In this document: in pieces, positions 63,483 to 64,000 of the stretch
Numbering within the stretch: the stretch's first letter is position 1
How the letters are laid out: every line of letters begins with the position of its first letter
DNA from: DASUPK01 sp963744105
Lineage (GTDB): Bacteria; Actinomycetota; Thermoleophilia; Solirubrobacterales; 70-9
Length of the DNA stretch: 64,000 nucleotides
Assembly: GCA_963744105.1 (NCBI GenBank)
Contig: CAVUSJ010000006.1
Location: forward strand, 124,001-188,000
Direction: 5' to 3'
Position numbers and translations under genes: made by a program
Notes under the pieces: model-generated
Told to the model about the DNA's origin: nothing
The model's input: the letters and a program-made list of their open reading frames with translations, nothing else
Database searches by the model: none

Positions 63483-64000
63483 ATGAAGTGGTGGGGGTGG
63501 GGGGACCCGGACCGCCGCCTCGACCTGCCGCCGCTGGCGGTGGACGCCCTGCGCGAGGAGCTCGGCGTTCAGCCCGGCGATGCCGTCGAGCCCGTCGCGC
63601 TGGAGGAGGTCTCGCTGCCCGAGCCGCGCGCGATCCCCGAGGCGGTTCGCTCCGCGGCGGGAGAGGTCCTCGACGGGACCGAGGACCGGCTGCGGCGAGC
63701 CACCGGACGCAGCTACCCGGACCTAGTCCGGCTCCGCACGGGACGGCTCGAAGAGGTGCCGGACGCAATCCTGCGCCCCGCCGAGCCGGCCGGCGTCGAG
63801 GCCGTGCTCGAGGCGTGCGCCGCGAACGGAGTGGCCGTCGTGCCCTACGGCGGCGGGACGAGCGTGGTCGGCGGGCTCGACGCGGTCGCGGGAGCGCACG
63901 GGGCGGTGGTCTCCCTGGACCTCGCGCGCCTGCGCTCGGTAGAGCTCGACGCGAAGTCCCTCACTGCCACGCTCGGCCCCGGGCTGACCGGCCCGGACGC
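63483..64000 (+). CDS. FAD-linked oxidase, alkyldihydroxyacetonephosphate-synthase-like, 3' end missing
   Basis: About 172 codons run into the right edge. The start MKWWGWGDPDRRLDLPPLAV is typical of bacterial alkyl-DHAP-synthase-like FAD enzymes. The FAD-binding (VAO-type) domain begins with DAILRPAEPAGVEAVLEACA and contains VVPYGGGTSVVGG, the pyrophosphate-binding motif, then SLDLARLRSVELDAKSLTAT. Bacterial members have roles in ether-lipid or hydroxy-acid metabolism. Start ATG eight bases after the SRPBCC gene. The substrate domain is outside the window. Confidence 0.85.
   Translation, partial: MKWWGWGDPDRRLDLPPLAVDALREELGVQPGDAVEPVALEEVSLPEPRAIPEAVRSAAGEVLDGTEDRLRRATGRSYPDLVRLRTGRLEEVPDAILRPAEPAGVEAVLEACAANGVAVVPYGGGTSVVGGLDAVAGAHGAVVSLDLARLRSVELDAKSLTATLGPGLTGPD

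Overview
This window is high-GC bacterial chromosome with many GTG and TTG starts, dense 1-8 base gene overlaps, and one complete 16S-23S-5S rRNA operon. The rRNA and gene content point to an actinobacterium outside the classical Actinomycetes, most likely Thermoleophilia (Solirubrobacterales-like). Supporting signs are SepF, a MurA with Asp at the catalytic Cys position, an ImuB/DnaE2 cassette with a GAAC-N4-GTTC SOS box, secreted proteins with an 'ALGGGAYAA' signal region, and a pgsA-RsiG-FHA-MerR cluster. The lineage is inferred, not tested against a database.

Layout. 1-4.0 kb: a class A penicillin-binding protein cut by the left edge, divergent from tyrS. 4.0-9.4 kb: rRNA operon with a structured leader, no spacer tRNA, and long processing stems around 16S and 23S. 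9.4-19 kb: M28 peptidase, small membrane protein, hydrolase, the SOS-type imuB-DUF6504-dnaE2 cassette, a lipoprotein, an isocitrate/isopropylmalate-type dehydrogenase and a zinc-ribbon protein. 19-20 kb: an RNA-rich intergenic zone with two look-alike small transcription units and a 25-base direct repeat. 20-31.4 kb: hydrolase, HD protein, murA, two tandem small paralogs, then hisZ-G-D-B-H-A and, after two unrelated genes, hisF; then a PQQ-type beta-propeller. 31.4-38.2 kb: tRNA nucleotidyltransferase-like gene, a broken secreted-protein gene, and a division/envelope run pgeF-yggS-sepF-(secreted protein)-proC-yggT-lspA-rluD.

38.5-57 kb: the conserved translation/envelope series rpsB-tsf-pyrH-frr-uppS-cdsA ... 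dxr-rseP ... ispG. It is interrupted twice. Between cdsA and dxr lie about 4.9 kb of accessory DNA: a tRNA-Met 3' half, two tyrosine-recombinase fragments, repeated integrase-end sequence, a secreted propeller/RTX protein, an adenylate cyclase and a small secreted protein. Between rseP and ispG lie an acyl-CoA synthetase, a polysaccharide deacetylase and three secreted-protein genes, one frameshifted, plus a PASTA-domain scrap. 57-64 kb: a cytochrome b6-type three-gene operon, archaeal-type proS, pgsA, an RsiG-like anti-sigma factor, FHA and MerR proteins, an SRPBCC protein and an FAD-linked oxidase cut by the right edge.

Most of the window is core metabolism. The most unusual signals are the twin small-RNA-like units at 19.2-19.9 kb, a hairpin-rich unit between tyrS and the rRNA genes, secreted proteins whose ectodomains are paired with exchangeable Lys-rich or PASTA C-termini, and the decayed integration site inside a normally unbroken operon.
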